A stretch of 45,205 nucleotides of DNA from Candidatus Altarchaeota archaeon (GTDB lineage Archaea; Altiarchaeota; Altiarchaeia; IMC4; QMZM01). How positions within the stretch are numbered: the stretch's first letter is position 1; every line of letters starts with the position of its first letter. The notes beneath the pieces are model-generated. The model saw only the letters and a list, made by a program, of their open reading frames with translations, made no database searches and was not told the DNA's origin. The stretch lies in assembly GCA_016931955.1 (NCBI GenBank), contig JAFGDV010000036.1, positions 1-45,205 on the forward strand. Reading direction: 5' to 3'. A program made the position numbers and the translations under genes. Below are positions 16,240 through 25,670 of this stretch, one piece after another.

Positions 16240-16890
16240 TCAAGATGACTGCTTCGCCCTCTCACGCTCCTTCTTGGCCTTAACCATCTTCAGACGAACA
16301 AAGCTCTCCCTCTCCATCTCCTCCAAGCGCATCTTGATATAACGCTTCGTATTGTAGAGACGGGGAATCAACACATACTCAAGGGCGTTAACCCTCCTGG
16401 TGGTCTTCTTTATCTCCTCGCCGAGAAGCCTGATCGTTTCCTCTTTCTCAACCAGGTTAAGGACCTGCTTCAGAGCCCGCTCAAATCCATCCACAGACTC
16501 GTCAAGCTTCGAGGAAGTGAAAGCCATATCATACCTCTCCCTGAATCCCTCAGCCCTTGTAAAAACCACCTTTGGGACCCTGACCCCAAAGATGTTCCCG
16601 AATGTTATGTCTATACCCCCCACCTCAGATGTAGAGGAAGAAACAGCCTGAACACTCTTGATGGACATACGAGCCTCAGCATCGATAAGATCCTCATAAG
16701 CGCGGTTGAGGGTCTCTGCCAGTTCCTCCCTGAGACCACCAGCCTGATCAATCCTCTGCAGAAACTCCGTCATCAGAGCGTCTCGTTTCTCCTTCAAGAG
16801 CTTATGACCCTTCACAGCCAGAACGATCCTCTTGTTGATCTCTATAAGCTCCATCCGAGTGGGGTGGACTCCCTCGATGATGTCTGCCAT
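16240..16890 (-). CDS. atpD: A-type ATP synthase subunit D
   Basis: Subunit D is the central-stalk rotor of the A1 sector, turning inside the A3B3 head. The 216-residue product starts with VHPTRMELIEINKRI, the family N-terminal signature, and is almost entirely helical with long N- and C-terminal helices (IPRLYNTKRYIKMRLEEMERESFVRLK). It follows atpB by 2 nt and is the last gene of the H-E-F-A-B-D operon, as in other archaeal clusters. Confidence 0.95.
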   Translation of the reverse strand: MADIIEGVHPTRMELIEINKRIVLAVKGHKLLKEKRDALMTEFLQRIDQAGGLREELAETLNRAYEDLIDAEARMSIKSVQAVSSSTSEVGGIDITFGNIFGVRVPKVVFTRAEGFRERYDMAFTSSKLDESVDGFERALKQVLNLVEKEETIRLLGEEIKKTTRRVNALEYVLIPRLYNTKRYIKMRLEEMERESFVRLKMVKAKKERERAKQSS

Positions 16891-16892
16891 CT

Positions 16893-18266
16893 TTACTTCT
16901 TGTAGTACTTCTCGATGAACTTAGGATTAATCCTCTTCAATTCCCTTTCAGGTATTATCGAAAGAAGATCCCAGCCAAGGGTCAGCGTGTCCTGAATACT
17001 CCTGTCATCGTCAGTTCCCTGATTTATGAACTCTGACTCGAAGCGCTCAGCAAACTCCAGGAACTTTTGATCCCTCTCAGACAAAGCTTCTTCACCCACA
17101 ACGGCGACCAGATCCCTAAGATCACGGCCTTCAGCATACATCGCATACATCTGATTGCTGACGTCACGGTGATCCGCCCTCGTCCTGCCCTCCCCAATAC
17201 CCTGATTCATCAACCTAGAAAGACAGGGTAATACGTCAATCGGAGGATAGATCTCCTTCCTGTGAAGCTGCCTGCTCAGAACGATTTGGCCCTCGGTTAT
17301 ATAACCAGTAAGATCCGGGATCGGATGAGTTATGTCGTCACCGGGCATCGTGAGGATCGGTATCTGGGTGATGCTACCCTTCTTCTCCTTGATCCTGCCA
17401 GCGCGCTCATAGCTCATAGCAAGATCAGTGTAGAGGTAACCTGGATAACCCCTCCTCCCAGGAACCTCCTCTCTCGCAGAGGATATCTCCCTCAAGGCCT
17501 CACAGTAATTCGTCAAATCCGTCAGGATAACGAGGATATCCATGCCCTTCTCAAACGCCAGAAACTCTGCCGTAGTCAATGCAAGTCTTGGAGTAATAAT
17601 ACGCTCAATGGTCGGATCATCCGCAAGGTTGATGAATGAGACAATCCGCTCCAAAGCGCCCGTCCTTTCAAAGTCCTTCCTGAAGAAGTGATACTCTGAG
17701 GAGGTGATGCCCATGGCTGCAAAGACGATGGCGAACTCGCTCTCCTTGCCAGGGACCTTGGCCTGCCTCGCTATCTGGGCTGCCAATTCGTTATGCGGCA
17801 GACCGGCTGCACTGAAGATCGGCAGCTTCTGCCCTCTTACCAATGTGTTCATCCCGTCGATGGCACTTACCCCTGTCTGAATGAATTCACGCGGAAAGTC
17901 CCTCGATGTGGGATTCATCGGGTAGCCTTCAATATTCCGCCTATCTTCAGGGATCACATCAGACCTGCCGTCTATGGGTCTGCCAGCGCCGTCAAAGATC
18001 CTGCCAAGCATGTCCAAGGAGACATCAATCTTCATGGTCTCCCCCAGAAAGCTGGCTCTTGTATTCTTAACATCCAAACCTGTAGTGCCTTCGAATACCT
18101 GCACCACGGCTTTATCCTCCATTGCATCAAGTACCTGACCAGTCTTCCTCTCCCCCCCACTGATCTCTATCTCCACTACCTCGCCGTAGCTGACATTACT
18201 CACTCCATCCACGATCATCAGCGGTCCTGCAACCTCAACCACGCTGGTATATTCCTTGATTAACAT
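16893..18266 (-). CDS. atpB: A-type ATP synthase subunit B
   Basis: Subunit B is the non-catalytic nucleotide-binding subunit of the A1 head. The 457-residue product begins with [22 protein letters not shown], has the beta-barrel domain first and the nucleotide-binding domain next. The P-loop position reads [21 protein letters not shown], a degenerate Walker A as expected for B. The downstream ARITD-like region ([16 protein letters not shown]) is typical. The ATG at 18266 directly follows the atpA stop; an upstream in-frame start would lie within atpA. Confidence 0.96.
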   Translation of the reverse strand: MLIKEYTSVVEVAGPLMIVDGVSNVSYGEVVEIEISGGERKTGQVLDAMEDKAVVQVFEGTTGLDVKNTRASFLGETMKIDVSLDMLGRIFDGAGRPIDGRSDVIPEDRRNIEGYPMNPTSRDFPREFIQTGVSAIDGMNTLVRGQKLPIFSAAGLPHNELAAQIARQAKVPGKESEFAIVFAAMGITSSEYHFFRKDFERTGALERIVSFINLADDPTIERIITPRLALTTAEFLAFEKGMDILVILTDLTNYCEALREISSAREEVPGRRGYPGYLYTDLAMSYERAGRIKEKKGSITQIPILTMPGDDITHPIPDLTGYITEGQIVLSRQLHRKEIYPPIDVLPCLSRLMNQGIGEGRTRADHRDVSNQMYAMYAEGRDLRDLVAVVGEEALSERDQKFLEFAERFESEFINQGTDDDRSIQDTLTLGWDLLSIIPERELKRINPKFIEKYYKK

Positions 18267-18267
18267 T

Positions 18268-20019
18268 TTAAGCCTCCCCTCCCCCACTCAAGCCTTTAAT
18301 CTTTGCAATGATCTTGTTATATTCTCCATCGAATTTGTCCTCAGGAACGTACTTCATCTTGGCAATATCGTCGACGACATCCAGTTTACTTATCTCCAAC
18401 GACTCCATACCACCTTCCATGGCGATCATTGCCGCCTCATAGAAGTCCATTACTACGGAAAGCATCCTGTACTGTTTCTTCGGTGAACAATAGGTGTCGA
18501 TCTCATGGAATGCATTCTGCTGCAAGAAATCCTCCCTCAGCATCCTGGCAACGTCCAAGACGATCTTCTCCCTCTCAGGTAAGGCATCAGGCCCGACAAG
18601 CTGTACAATCTCCCTCAACTCGGACTCCTTCTGGAGTATCGTCATGGCCTCGACCCTCTTATCCGGGAAGTCCTCTGCTACATTCTCTTTGAACCAGTCA
18701 GTTAATCCTGGAGTGTACAGTGAATAAGAGGTAAGCCAGTTGATCGAGGGAAAGTGTCTCCTATCAGCTAGCTTCGCATCCAATGCCCAGAAAACCTGAG
18801 TGACTCTAAGGGTGTTCTGAGTAACGGGCTCCGAGAAGTCACCGCCAGGAGGGGAGACAGCCCCTATAACGGAGATGGAGCCAATCCTTTCATCGGTTCC
18901 CAGGGTGATGACCCTCCCAGCTCTCTCATAGAATTCAGCAAGCCTTGAAGCCAGGTAAGCAGGGTAGCCTTCTTCGCCAGGCATCTCCTCCAGTCTGCCG
19001 GAGATCTCCCTCATCGCCTCAGCCCATCTGGATGTTGAATCAGCCATCAATGAAGTATTGTAACCCATGTCTCTGTAGTATTCAGCAAGCGTGATTCCAG
19101 TATATACTGAGGCTTCCCTTGCGGCGACGGGCATGTTTGATGTATTCGCTATGAGACACGTCCTCTCCATCAATGGAAGCTTGTTCTTGGGATCCTCGAG
19201 GTGAGGGAACTCGTCCAACACCTCAGTCATCTCGTTGCCGCGTTCCCCGCAACCAACGTAGACAATGATCTCAGCATCAACCCATTTAGCCAGCTGGTGT
19301 TGTGAGACCGTCTTGCCAGTGCCGAAGCCTCCGGGGATGGCTGCAGTTCCCCCCTTCGCCAACGGGAAGAAGGTGTCGAAAACCCTCTGTCCACTTATCA
19401 ATGGAATGTTGCTCTCAAGCTTCTTCTTAAAGGGCCTCGGCTGCCTGACAGGCCAAAACTGTGTGCTGGTAATATCGTGATCCTTACCCCTTTCATCCCT
19501 TATTATGCATACTGTCTCAGTCACATCGAACTTACCATCCTCGATATGCTCCACCGTGCCGCTCACTCTCGGAGGCACCATGATCCTGTTCGTTATGACC
19601 CTAGTTTCTTTTATCTCACCTATTATGTCGCCTTCACTAAGTCGGTCGCCTTCCCTGACCTTGGGCACGAAATCCCACTTCTTCCCCCTGTCAATTGGGA
19701 GAACCACAATCCCTCGGGTTATGTAATCACCGGCCTTATCTCGTATAAGGTTTAATGGACGCTGAACCCCATCATAGATGGACTTAAGAACTCCAGGAGC
19801 CAGCTCAACAGAGAGGGACCTCCCCGTGGATTCAACTGGCTCGTTTGGGGTTAGTCCGGTTGTTTCCTCATATACTTGGATGGACGCTGTATCCCCAACC
19901 AGTTTTATGATCTCCCCAATCAATCCTTCTTCGCCTATCTTAACCAGCTCATACATCCTGCTTCCGCGCATTCCCTTAGCCTCTACCAGAGAACCGGCAA
20001 TTCTTGAAATCGTACCCAT
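18268..20019 (-). CDS. atpA: A-type ATP synthase catalytic subunit A
   Basis: Subunit A hydrolyses or makes ATP in the A3B3 head. The 583-residue product has the archaeal A-specific bulge domain (about 115-185) and the Walker A GGFGTGKT at about 230-237. Downstream segments are [17 protein letters not shown], the [27 protein letters not shown] segment and [17 protein letters not shown]. The Walker A sequence has Gly where most members have Pro (GPFGSGKT), a mild variant. The start [12 protein letters not shown] is 1 nt after the atpF stop with a GGAGAT site; no intein is present. Confidence 0.97.
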   Translation of the reverse strand: MGTISRIAGSLVEAKGMRGSRMYELVKIGEEGLIGEIIKLVGDTASIQVYEETTGLTPNEPVESTGRSLSVELAPGVLKSIYDGVQRPLNLIRDKAGDYITRGIVVLPIDRGKKWDFVPKVREGDRLSEGDIIGEIKETRVITNRIMVPPRVSGTVEHIEDGKFDVTETVCIIRDERGKDHDITSTQFWPVRQPRPFKKKLESNIPLISGQRVFDTFFPLAKGGTAAIPGGFGTGKTVSQHQLAKWVDAEIIVYVGCGERGNEMTEVLDEFPHLEDPKNKLPLMERTCLIANTSNMPVAAREASVYTGITLAEYYRDMGYNTSLMADSTSRWAEAMREISGRLEEMPGEEGYPAYLASRLAEFYERAGRVITLGTDERIGSISVIGAVSPPGGDFSEPVTQNTLRVTQVFWALDAKLADRRHFPSINWLTSYSLYTPGLTDWFKENVAEDFPDKRVEAMTILQKESELREIVQLVGPDALPEREKIVLDVARMLREDFLQQNAFHEIDTYCSPKKQYRMLSVVMDFYEAAMIAMEGGMESLEISKLDVVDDIAKMKYVPEDKFDGEYNKIIAKIKGLSGGGEA

Positions 20020-20020
20020 C

Positions 20021-20350
20021 TTAATCTCCTTTTCCTTTATCTCCACTACCCTTAGTCGATCTTATCTCAAAGCCTACTGTATCCTTTATCAGCTTTCTTA
20101 TTATATCCTCTCCGCCTCCACTCCTGTCAGGTATCTTTAGTATTATCTTGCCTGCGGACCTGATCTTTTTGATGCGCTCCTCTGCGCTGTCATAAAGCTT
20201 GTTCGTGATTAGGATGATGTCTGCTTCATCCTTTACCTTGTTCAATACATCTATAACGGTCTCTGTGGTTGCAGAGTACGCCTTCTTCACGCCTCCTAAA
20301 CCAAAGCCGGTTGTGGTGAGTTCGTCACCTATCAGACAAAGTCTCGTCAT
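20021..20350 (-). CDS. atpF: A-type ATP synthase subunit F
   Basis: Subunit F binds subunit D in the central stalk and tunes activity. The 109-residue product starts with [20 protein letters not shown], matching the Rossmann-like fold of the family, with [12 protein letters not shown] in the middle. The ATG at 20350 was chosen over a TTG three codons upstream. It overlaps the end of atpE by 26 bp. Confidence 0.93.
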   Translation of the reverse strand: MTRLCLIGDELTTTGFGLGGVKKAYSATTETVIDVLNKVKDEADIILITNKLYDSAEERIKKIRSAGKIILKIPDRSGGGEDIIRKLIKDTVGFEIRSTKGSGDKGKGD

Positions 20351-20903
20351 TCTCAGCAAACAATATGGACGCTATCCTTGGTTTAAGTGTCTTCTTCATC
20401 TGCTTCAGCCTGCTTCCAAGGGTGCTGTCTATCCTCAATGTTCCCTCTTTATTAACGATTACGACGCCGAAGTCACCAAGCTCTGCGGCTTCGGCGCCCT
20501 TCAGCAGTTTTTTGTATTCGCCATCAACGAGGATAACAGGATCCTTAACCTCCTTCCTGCCTTCTTCAGCAAGAGCCTCCAGTGTTCTTTTCTTCTCTTT
20601 CTCGTTTAGGTTTAGTATGACACTCCCAGCCTCCTGGAAAACCTCGTCGATGATCCGGTTCTTCTCCGCACAGATCATCTCCTTGACCTGCGTTTTAGCG
20701 TCTGCTACAATCCTCTTCTGGATCATCTCTTTCTCTTTTTCACTGTCTCTCCTGATCTTCTCAGCCTGCTCTCCAGCGCTCTTCTGGAATCCAGCTCGTA
20801 TGCTCTCTATCTCCTTCTGTGTTTCGGCCTCGATCTTCTCAATCTCACTGGCGATGTTCTTCTTGATCTCCGCCTCAAGCTTTTCTAAGCCGATTCTAAT
20901 CAC
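20325..20903 (-). CDS. atpE: A-type ATP synthase subunit E
   Basis: Subunit E pairs with H to form the peripheral stalk. The 192-residue product is a long N-terminal coiled coil rich in Glu and Lys (about 1-100) with a compact C-terminal domain containing VVIVNKEGTLRIDSTLGSRLKQ, typical of the family. The GTG start at 20903 overlaps the atpH stop by 8 bp; no better ATG exists before the coiled coil. Confidence 0.92.
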   Translation of the reverse strand: MIRIGLEKLEAEIKKNIASEIEKIEAETQKEIESIRAGFQKSAGEQAEKIRRDSEKEKEMIQKRIVADAKTQVKEMICAEKNRIIDEVFQEAGSVILNLNEKEKKRTLEALAEEGRKEVKDPVILVDGEYKKLLKGAEAAELGDFGVVIVNKEGTLRIDSTLGSRLKQMKKTLKPRIASILFAENDETLSDR

Positions 20904-21204
20904 CTCTAAGTTCCCTAATGACGAGTTCTATGGCGTCGCCCTTTTTCTTTGACGCCATCGTTTGTATCTTCACGACTTCAGCCTTTCCGGAAGCGATTAT
21001 CCCCTCCGCATCCTCCCTGGCCATCGATTTGGTCCTTTCAAGATCCGACGCTGCTTCTCTCTTCGCCTTATCTACAGCCTGCTGGATTATCTGGGCGCCT
21101 TCGGCCTTAGACTTCGCAATCTTTGACTCCGATTCCTTCTTAGCCGTCTCTACGGCCGCTACAACCTCCTGCTCAACCCGCTTAATCTGCGCTAGGTCCT
21201 TCAT
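20896..21204 (-). CDS. atpH: A-type ATP synthase subunit H
   Basis: The 102-residue product is an almost continuous helix with Ala, Glu and Lys repeats (for example AKREAASDLERTKSMAREDAEG), as expected for the peripheral-stalk partner of subunit E. An AGGAGG site lies upstream of the ATG, and a TATA-like box at about 21241-21252 on the minus strand precedes the operon. It is the first gene of the H-E-F-A-B-D transcript. Confidence 0.88.
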   Translation of the reverse strand: MKDLAQIKRVEQEVVAAVETAKKESESKIAKSKAEGAQIIQQAVDKAKREAASDLERTKSMAREDAEGIIASGKAEVVKIQTMASKKKGDAIELVIRELRGD

Positions 21205-21404
21205 CTTCCCATGCCTCCTTGTTCAACCCAACCATCGGTGGTTTTTATAGTACTAATATAATGATTTATAATGTAGAATTTGAGCATATAAAATAATAGT
21301 TTAGGATATTAAAAAGTGTTATACATTAATTTATAATAGAAGACGTACAATATTATATACAGGGTGTTATTCAACTACAAAGATAAAAAAAGGAGGTGAA
21401 TGAA
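21205..21404. promoter_or_regulatory. Divergent promoter between atpH and atpK
   Basis: The gap is AT-rich. The minus strand has ACTATAAAAACC at about 21241-21252, 42 nt before the atpH ATG. The plus strand has ATTATATACAG at about 21351-21361, 50 nt before the atpK ATG, followed by a perfect AAAGGAGGTGA Shine-Dalgarno site at 21389-21399. Confidence 0.55.
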
Positions 21405-21632
21405 ATGGAACTAACACCAGAGTTCGCGGCTGCATTGGTCATGGGTTTGTCAGCGATCGGGGCAGGATACGGCATCGGCGTATCAGGTAGTGCAGCAGTA
21501 GGTGCAACAGCAGAGAAACCAGAGACCTTTGGTAAGGTGATGATTTTCGTTGCTTTGGCGGAAGCCGTTGCTATCTATGGATTAGTAGTAGCGTTAATGA
21601 TCATACTGAGAATCGGCGTACCCGTCGAATAA
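21405..21632 (+). CDS. atpK: A-type ATP synthase membrane rotor subunit K
   Basis: The 75-residue product is a single-hairpin c-type proteolipid with a Gly-rich first helix (GAGYGIGVSG) and a second helix VMIFVALAEAVAIYGLVVALMIIL. Glu53 is the ion-binding carboxylate and Tyr58 is nearby. The first helix has no Gln opposite the carboxylate and position 54 is Ala rather than Ser/Thr, so the usual Na+ ligand pattern is incomplete; proton coupling is more likely, by inference. The gene stands alone on the plus strand with a strong Shine-Dalgarno site, suggesting high and separate expression. Confidence 0.95.
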   Translation: MELTPEFAAALVMGLSAIGAGYGIGVSGSAAVGATAEKPETFGKVMIFVALAEAVAIYGLVVALMIILRIGVPVE

Positions 21633-21639
21633 TCGATTA

Positions 21640-21668
21640 AATCATTCCTATTTCTTATTTTTTATCTA
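21640..21668 (+). terminator. T-rich terminator after atpK
   Basis: Following the atpK stop, the plus strand has T-rich tracts (CCTATTTCTTATTTTTTATC at about 21647-21666) consistent with oligo-T termination in archaea. Confidence 0.4.
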
Positions 21669-21705
21669 ACCTTAGCTGACGCTTTACAGCTTAGGATCAA
21701 GGAGG

Positions 21706-22776
21706 TTATAATACAGGCGTCAGTAAGAGCATACCTACCTTCCCAGCAGGCAGACCCTCGCCTATGCCAACAGCGATAGCTCTGAGGTCATCTACCTCCA
21801 TCTCTTTAAGTTTCACGTAGCCGAGAATGAACCCAATCTCAAATGGCTGCTTAGCCATTATCCTTACGCCCTGTTTAGCAAGGTAACGCTTAAGTGATAA
21901 CTCAACAGGCAGCAGAGACTTTGTTTCTGCATAGGTAGCAACAGATTCTTTAATAACCTGCCCATAGGGGGTCTTCAATAGTTTTTCGAGGACACTAGAC
22001 ACGTGCCTCACACCATATTTGTCCAATTCATCTCTTATGACATACCTATCCAAATCCTTCAGGTAATAGCCTCCCCCAGGGATGATAAACCTGCTGGCAT
22101 CGAAGCCTCTCGCCGCAGCCCTCAGCACCGTTATTATATTTGCCCCCTCAATCTCCAAAGAAAGTAACATTGCAGCAGTCTTCCTACCGCCGCCACTGAG
22201 ATATTCGACTGCCTTGCTGAGTTCGGAAAAACAATACTTATCCAACGCAACCAACATATCCAACAGTTCCGGAGACGAAGGCATAAACCTGTCAAGGTTG
22301 CTATATCTCTCAAACAAAGACGATCTTATGTCGTTGAGTGACATATCAGCCAGTCGCTCTAAGAACTCCTCCACACCGCCGCCTGCGAAAAGTTGGCCTG
22401 ATTCCGATGCAGGCAAGACTCCTGTTATTTTATCCGATGGCGTATTACCTGCAAGGGAGTTAAGGACGAATTTAACGTATTCGAGCTCATATTTTTTTGA
22501 GACTGCATTGATAAATGGCCTGCAATCCTTGGGGGATATCATAGAAACCTTCGTAATCGTCCTCAGAAGGTCTATGGTTAGATACTGTTCCACCTCCTGT
22601 GGCGTAATCTTTTCAATCTTGGAGAACAGTTCACCGTAGGGTGTCTGCCTGAGGGACATGATAAATCCTTCCAAGCTGGATGCCCTCGAAAACGAATCGA
22701 TCTCTTTCTCACTCAGGAGAAGGCTTCTCATAACCCTGATCCTCGTATTCGAATATGCATAGTCTGCCAAGCTCAT
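21706..22776 (-). CDS. atpC: A-type ATP synthase subunit C
   Basis: Subunit C (homologous to V-ATPase subunit d) couples the central stalk to the membrane rotor ring. The 356-residue product begins MSLADYAYSNTRIRVMRSLLL, where the YAYSNTR segment is typical, and is otherwise helical. The ATG at 22776 was preferred to a GTG two codons upstream. Unusually, it is transcribed alone on the minus strand, between atpK and atpI, which both run on the plus strand. Confidence 0.92.
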   Translation of the reverse strand: MSLADYAYSNTRIRVMRSLLLSEKEIDSFSRASSLEGFIMSLRQTPYGELFSKIEKITPQEVEQYLTIDLLRTITKVSMISPKDCRPFINAVSKKYELEYVKFVLNSLAGNTPSDKITGVLPASESGQLFAGGGVEEFLERLADMSLNDIRSSLFERYSNLDRFMPSSPELLDMLVALDKYCFSELSKAVEYLSGGGRKTAAMLLSLEIEGANIITVLRAAARGFDASRFIIPGGGYYLKDLDRYVIRDELDKYGVRHVSSVLEKLLKTPYGQVIKESVATYAETKSLLPVELSLKRYLAKQGVRIMAKQPFEIGFILGYVKLKEMEVDDLRAIAVGIGEGLPAGKVGMLLLTPVL

Positions 22777-22806
22777 TTTCACACTCTTACTTTTTAATAT
22801 CGACAG

Positions 22807-22818
22807 TATATATTTATT
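22807..22818. promoter_or_regulatory. Bidirectional TATA box for atpC and atpI
   Basis: CGACAGTATATATTTATT contains a near-symmetric box centred near 22812. It is about 31 nt before the atpI ATG on the plus strand and about 36 nt before the atpC ATG on the minus strand, so one box may serve both. Confidence 0.5.
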
Positions 22819-22842
22819 ATTCTCCTATAAATTACAGCCAAA

Positions 22843-24855
22843 ATGTTCAAGCCACTGGAGATGAAGAGGATTCGAGTCCTCTTATTGGACAAATACCTGG
22901 ACCGCGTGATGGATGCTATAGGTCAGAAAGGTGCCATCCAGATGACCAAGGTGGAAGGAGGGGATACAGCAACCCCCGAAAGAAAGAAAACACTGGACGG
23001 ATACTCCTACGTGACAAACAGGATCCAGCGTTTAAAGGAGACGCTGAACGTCCAGCACAAGAGGATAGAGAAGGTCCCTCTACCCAAGAAATCAACGGAA
23101 GAGTACCTTAGAGAGATAGAGAAGACAATAGAGGGCATAGAGGCTGAAGCGGTTCCTACATCAGAGAAACTATCCAACCTCGGTGACGAAAGAAAAAAAC
23201 TGCAGGATGACATAGGAGCCTTAGAGGAACTTGAGAGGCTCAATATTGAAGCAAAGTGGCTTGGGACAACGGATCTGCTGTATGCGACTTCTGGATTCCT
23301 CGACATCAAGGACCTCAAGGAACTGAAATCAAGGATAAATAAGGCAACTGATGGGGATTTTATAGTCTTCGCAGACAAAGAAGAGGGTAAAGAAAAAACC
23401 CTCATCGTCATCGCAACGATAAAGGGTGGGAAGGAAGCTGTTGATGGAATCCTCCAGGACCTTAAATTCGAGCCATTCGAAGTAGCTGGTAAAGACATTA
23501 AGGAGGCCAGAGAAAGGCTGAAATCAATAGACGAGGAGAAGAAGAAGCTCCAAGAAGACTTGAACAAGATCAGAGAGAAGTACAGTGAAGACATCCTCGT
23601 TGCCGAAGAGATAGCCCAGATAGAAAAAAGCAGGCAGGAAGCTGTTCTGAATTTCGGCAGAAGTGAGAGGGTTTACGTTCTTGAAGGATGGATTCCCACT
23701 AAAGAGATAAAAAAAATCACAGAGGTAATAGATGACATCTCGAAGGGCTGCTGTGAGGTCAAGATATTTGAGCCAGAATCATACGATGAGATTCCAGTAT
23801 CATTAGACAACCCTAAGCTGATCAAACCCTTTGAGGTCATCATGGACATGTTCGGCATGCCTTTATATACTGAAATAGACCCAACACCCATACTCGCAAT
23901 AACCTTTCCACTATTCTTTGGGCTAATGTTCGGGGATGTCGGCCACGGTGCAGTCATCGCACTACTGGGGTTAGGAATTATAAGGATGAAAAAGGGGGAA
24001 GAATCCGCATGGAAGTTCGGGATGCTACTAGCCTACTGCGGAACTGCGGCAGTGATCTTCGGTTTCCTCTATGGAAGCCTCTTCGGCAACGAAGAGATAC
24101 TATCCCACCTGTATAAAGGATGGAACATCGGCCACCCAGTCCCAGCAGGACACGAGGAGCTGTGGGTTCTCTGGATGAGCCCACCCAATGAAGTGATGAG
24201 TATGATAGGGATTACACTCTTTATAGGAGCACTGCATATGGGGCTTGGGTTGATCGCCAGCACCATAAACAATATCCGCTGGAAGGGAAAGGGTGTTCTT
24301 CTACCATCGATTGCAAAGCTGTGGTTCTTCCTCGGCGAGGTAGCCATCATAACCGTGGCTTTCACTTTTCCGATACCTTTTTTCAATAAACTACCAGAGA
24401 TCATGCCGATGGAAATCATCGTAATCCTTGGTGTTGGAGTACCTGCTGCGGTAATACTCCTCGTCGAACTAACTCATGTGCTCCACCACTTCAGTATAAC
24501 GAACCTGTTGACTACAATAGGCAACGGACTCTTTGAGATCTTTGAGATGTTCTCCATGTTCCTCAGCAACACGATCTCCTACAGCAGGCTTCTCATCCTT
24601 GCAGTAGTCCACGCCATGATGATGGTCGCAATCTATTCAATCGCGGGCATGGAGTTGTTGTCTGGTCTGATAATAGTCGCCCCCCTTATCATAATATTCG
24701 GCAACATCCTAGTCATAGGGCTTGAAGGGCTTGTGGTTTTCATCCACACAATCAGGCTGCACTTCTATGAATGGTTCACCAAATTTTACCAGTCTGGTGG
24801 AATACCGTACACCCCATTCATAGTCAGGAGGAGATACACGACACTAACTGACTAA
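22843..24855 (+). CDS. atpI: A-type ATP synthase subunit I
   Basis: Subunit I is the membrane stator with the ion half-channels. The 670-residue product has a soluble coiled-coil N-terminal half (about 1-330) and about seven or eight membrane helices in the C-terminal half. The essential arginine is R582 in NTISYSRLLILAV, matching the family. The ATG follows the bidirectional TATA box without a Shine-Dalgarno site. The stop is immediately followed by the start of the AtpZ-like gene. Confidence 0.95.
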   Translation: MFKPLEMKRIRVLLLDKYLDRVMDAIGQKGAIQMTKVEGGDTATPERKKTLDGYSYVTNRIQRLKETLNVQHKRIEKVPLPKKSTEEYLREIEKTIEGIEAEAVPTSEKLSNLGDERKKLQDDIGALEELERLNIEAKWLGTTDLLYATSGFLDIKDLKELKSRINKATDGDFIVFADKEEGKEKTLIVIATIKGGKEAVDGILQDLKFEPFEVAGKDIKEARERLKSIDEEKKKLQEDLNKIREKYSEDILVAEEIAQIEKSRQEAVLNFGRSERVYVLEGWIPTKEIKKITEVIDDISKGCCEVKIFEPESYDEIPVSLDNPKLIKPFEVIMDMFGMPLYTEIDPTPILAITFPLFFGLMFGDVGHGAVIALLGLGIIRMKKGEESAWKFGMLLAYCGTAAVIFGFLYGSLFGNEEILSHLYKGWNIGHPVPAGHEELWVLWMSPPNEVMSMIGITLFIGALHMGLGLIASTINNIRWKGKGVLLPSIAKLWFFLGEVAIITVAFTFPIPFFNKLPEIMPMEIIVILGVGVPAAVILLVELTHVLHHFSITNLLTTIGNGLFEIFEMFSMFLSNTISYSRLLILAVVHAMMMVAIYSIAGMELLSGLIIVAPLIIIFGNILVIGLEGLVVFIHTIRLHFYEWFTKFYQSGGIPYTPFIVRRRYTTLTD

Positions 24856-25083
24856 ATGGAGCTGAAAGATAGTAGAAAGGAGATATTGGTTTCAGGTCTT
24901 GCAAAGGGGACGGAATTCACCGCAGCAGTCGTCGTTTTCATATTTCTAGGCTACTTCTTAGGTTCATTACACAGCGAAACAGGAGGCGTCATTGGAATGC
25001 TCTTAGGCGCCTTAGTCGGTTTCGCCTTAGGTTTATATCTACTGGTGAAGGGGGCTGGTCAGGATGACAAACCAAGTATATGA
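24856..25083 (+). CDS. AtpZ/AtpI-like two-helix membrane protein
   Basis: The 75-residue product has two membrane helices (about 20-38 and 44-66) separated by a short loop, with GYFLGSLHSETGGVIGMLLGALVGFALGLY. This pattern of Gly-rich paired helices resembles the AtpZ/AtpI family, which is usually linked to bacterial F-type ATP synthases and has been proposed to carry Mg2+/Ca2+ or help rotor assembly. Its start abuts the atpI stop, so it is probably translated with subunit I. The assignment is by pattern. Confidence 0.62.
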   Translation: MELKDSRKEILVSGLAKGTEFTAAVVVFIFLGYFLGSLHSETGGVIGMLLGALVGFALGLYLLVKGAGQDDKPSI

Positions 25084-25669
25084 ACTACTAACTGCATTGG
25101 ATCTCACGGAAGCAGTTACCTTGCTCGCTCCCCTCTCCCTCTTCATACTCGGCATCGTTTTCTATTCAATATTCATATTCAGGTTCTACCGGCTACTTGC
25201 GAGAAGAGACATATTCAAGCTGAACCTGCACAGATACGGTAAATCCCAACTCCCATGGCTACAGAAGACCCTAAAAGTGATATTCTACGTGATCGAATAC
25301 GTGATCCTCTTTCCAGTGTTCGCATTCTTCTGGTTTCTTGTTCTCGCTGTATTCCTCTCCTTCCTCTCCAAGGGGCAGACAGCAGAGAACATCCTGATAG
25401 TTTCCATGTCAGTCGTAGCATCCGTGAGGGTGACGGCATACTACAAAGAAGACCTGTCGAAGGACCTCGCCAAGCTGCTCCCATTAGCATTGTTAGGCGT
25501 CTTCCTGGTGGACACACAATACTTCTCTCTTCCAGAGTCCCTTGCAATTATAGCCCAGATACTACAAATGCAGAACACCCTGCCTTACTACCTGCTCTTC
25601 GTGATTGCGCTAGAATTCTCCTTAAGGACGGTTTATAGCATAGTAAAGGCCTTGATGTCAAAGAAGTGA
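25064..25669 (+). CDS. Conserved membrane protein of unknown function
   Basis: The 201-residue product has about five hydrophobic segments (LAPLSLFILGIVFYSIFIFRF and VIEYVILFPVFAFFWFLVLAVF, a weaker one, then two further on) with a basic loop YRLLARRDIFKLNLHRYGK. No family is recognised. The ATG lies inside the end of the AtpZ-like gene (20-bp overlap), so it belongs to the atpI transcript. It is convergent with secD, 1 bp away. Confidence 0.6.
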   Translation: MTNQVYELLTALDLTEAVTLLAPLSLFILGIVFYSIFIFRFYRLLARRDIFKLNLHRYGKSQLPWLQKTLKVIFYVIEYVILFPVFAFFWFLVLAVFLSFLSKGQTAENILIVSMSVVASVRVTAYYKEDLSKDLAKLLPLALLGVFLVDTQYFSLPESLAIIAQILQMQNTLPYYLLFVIALEFSLRTVYSIVKALMSKK

Positions 25670-25670
25670 A

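Noticed and set aside
20365-20952. 195-residue plus-strand frame antisense to atpE and atpH
   Set aside because: It is Ser/Phe-rich low complexity that mirrors the coiled-coil codons on the opposite strand, with no ribosome site.
22082-22639. 185-residue frame antisense to atpC
   Set aside because: Same reason: the atpC reading has clear family features and the antisense frame has none.
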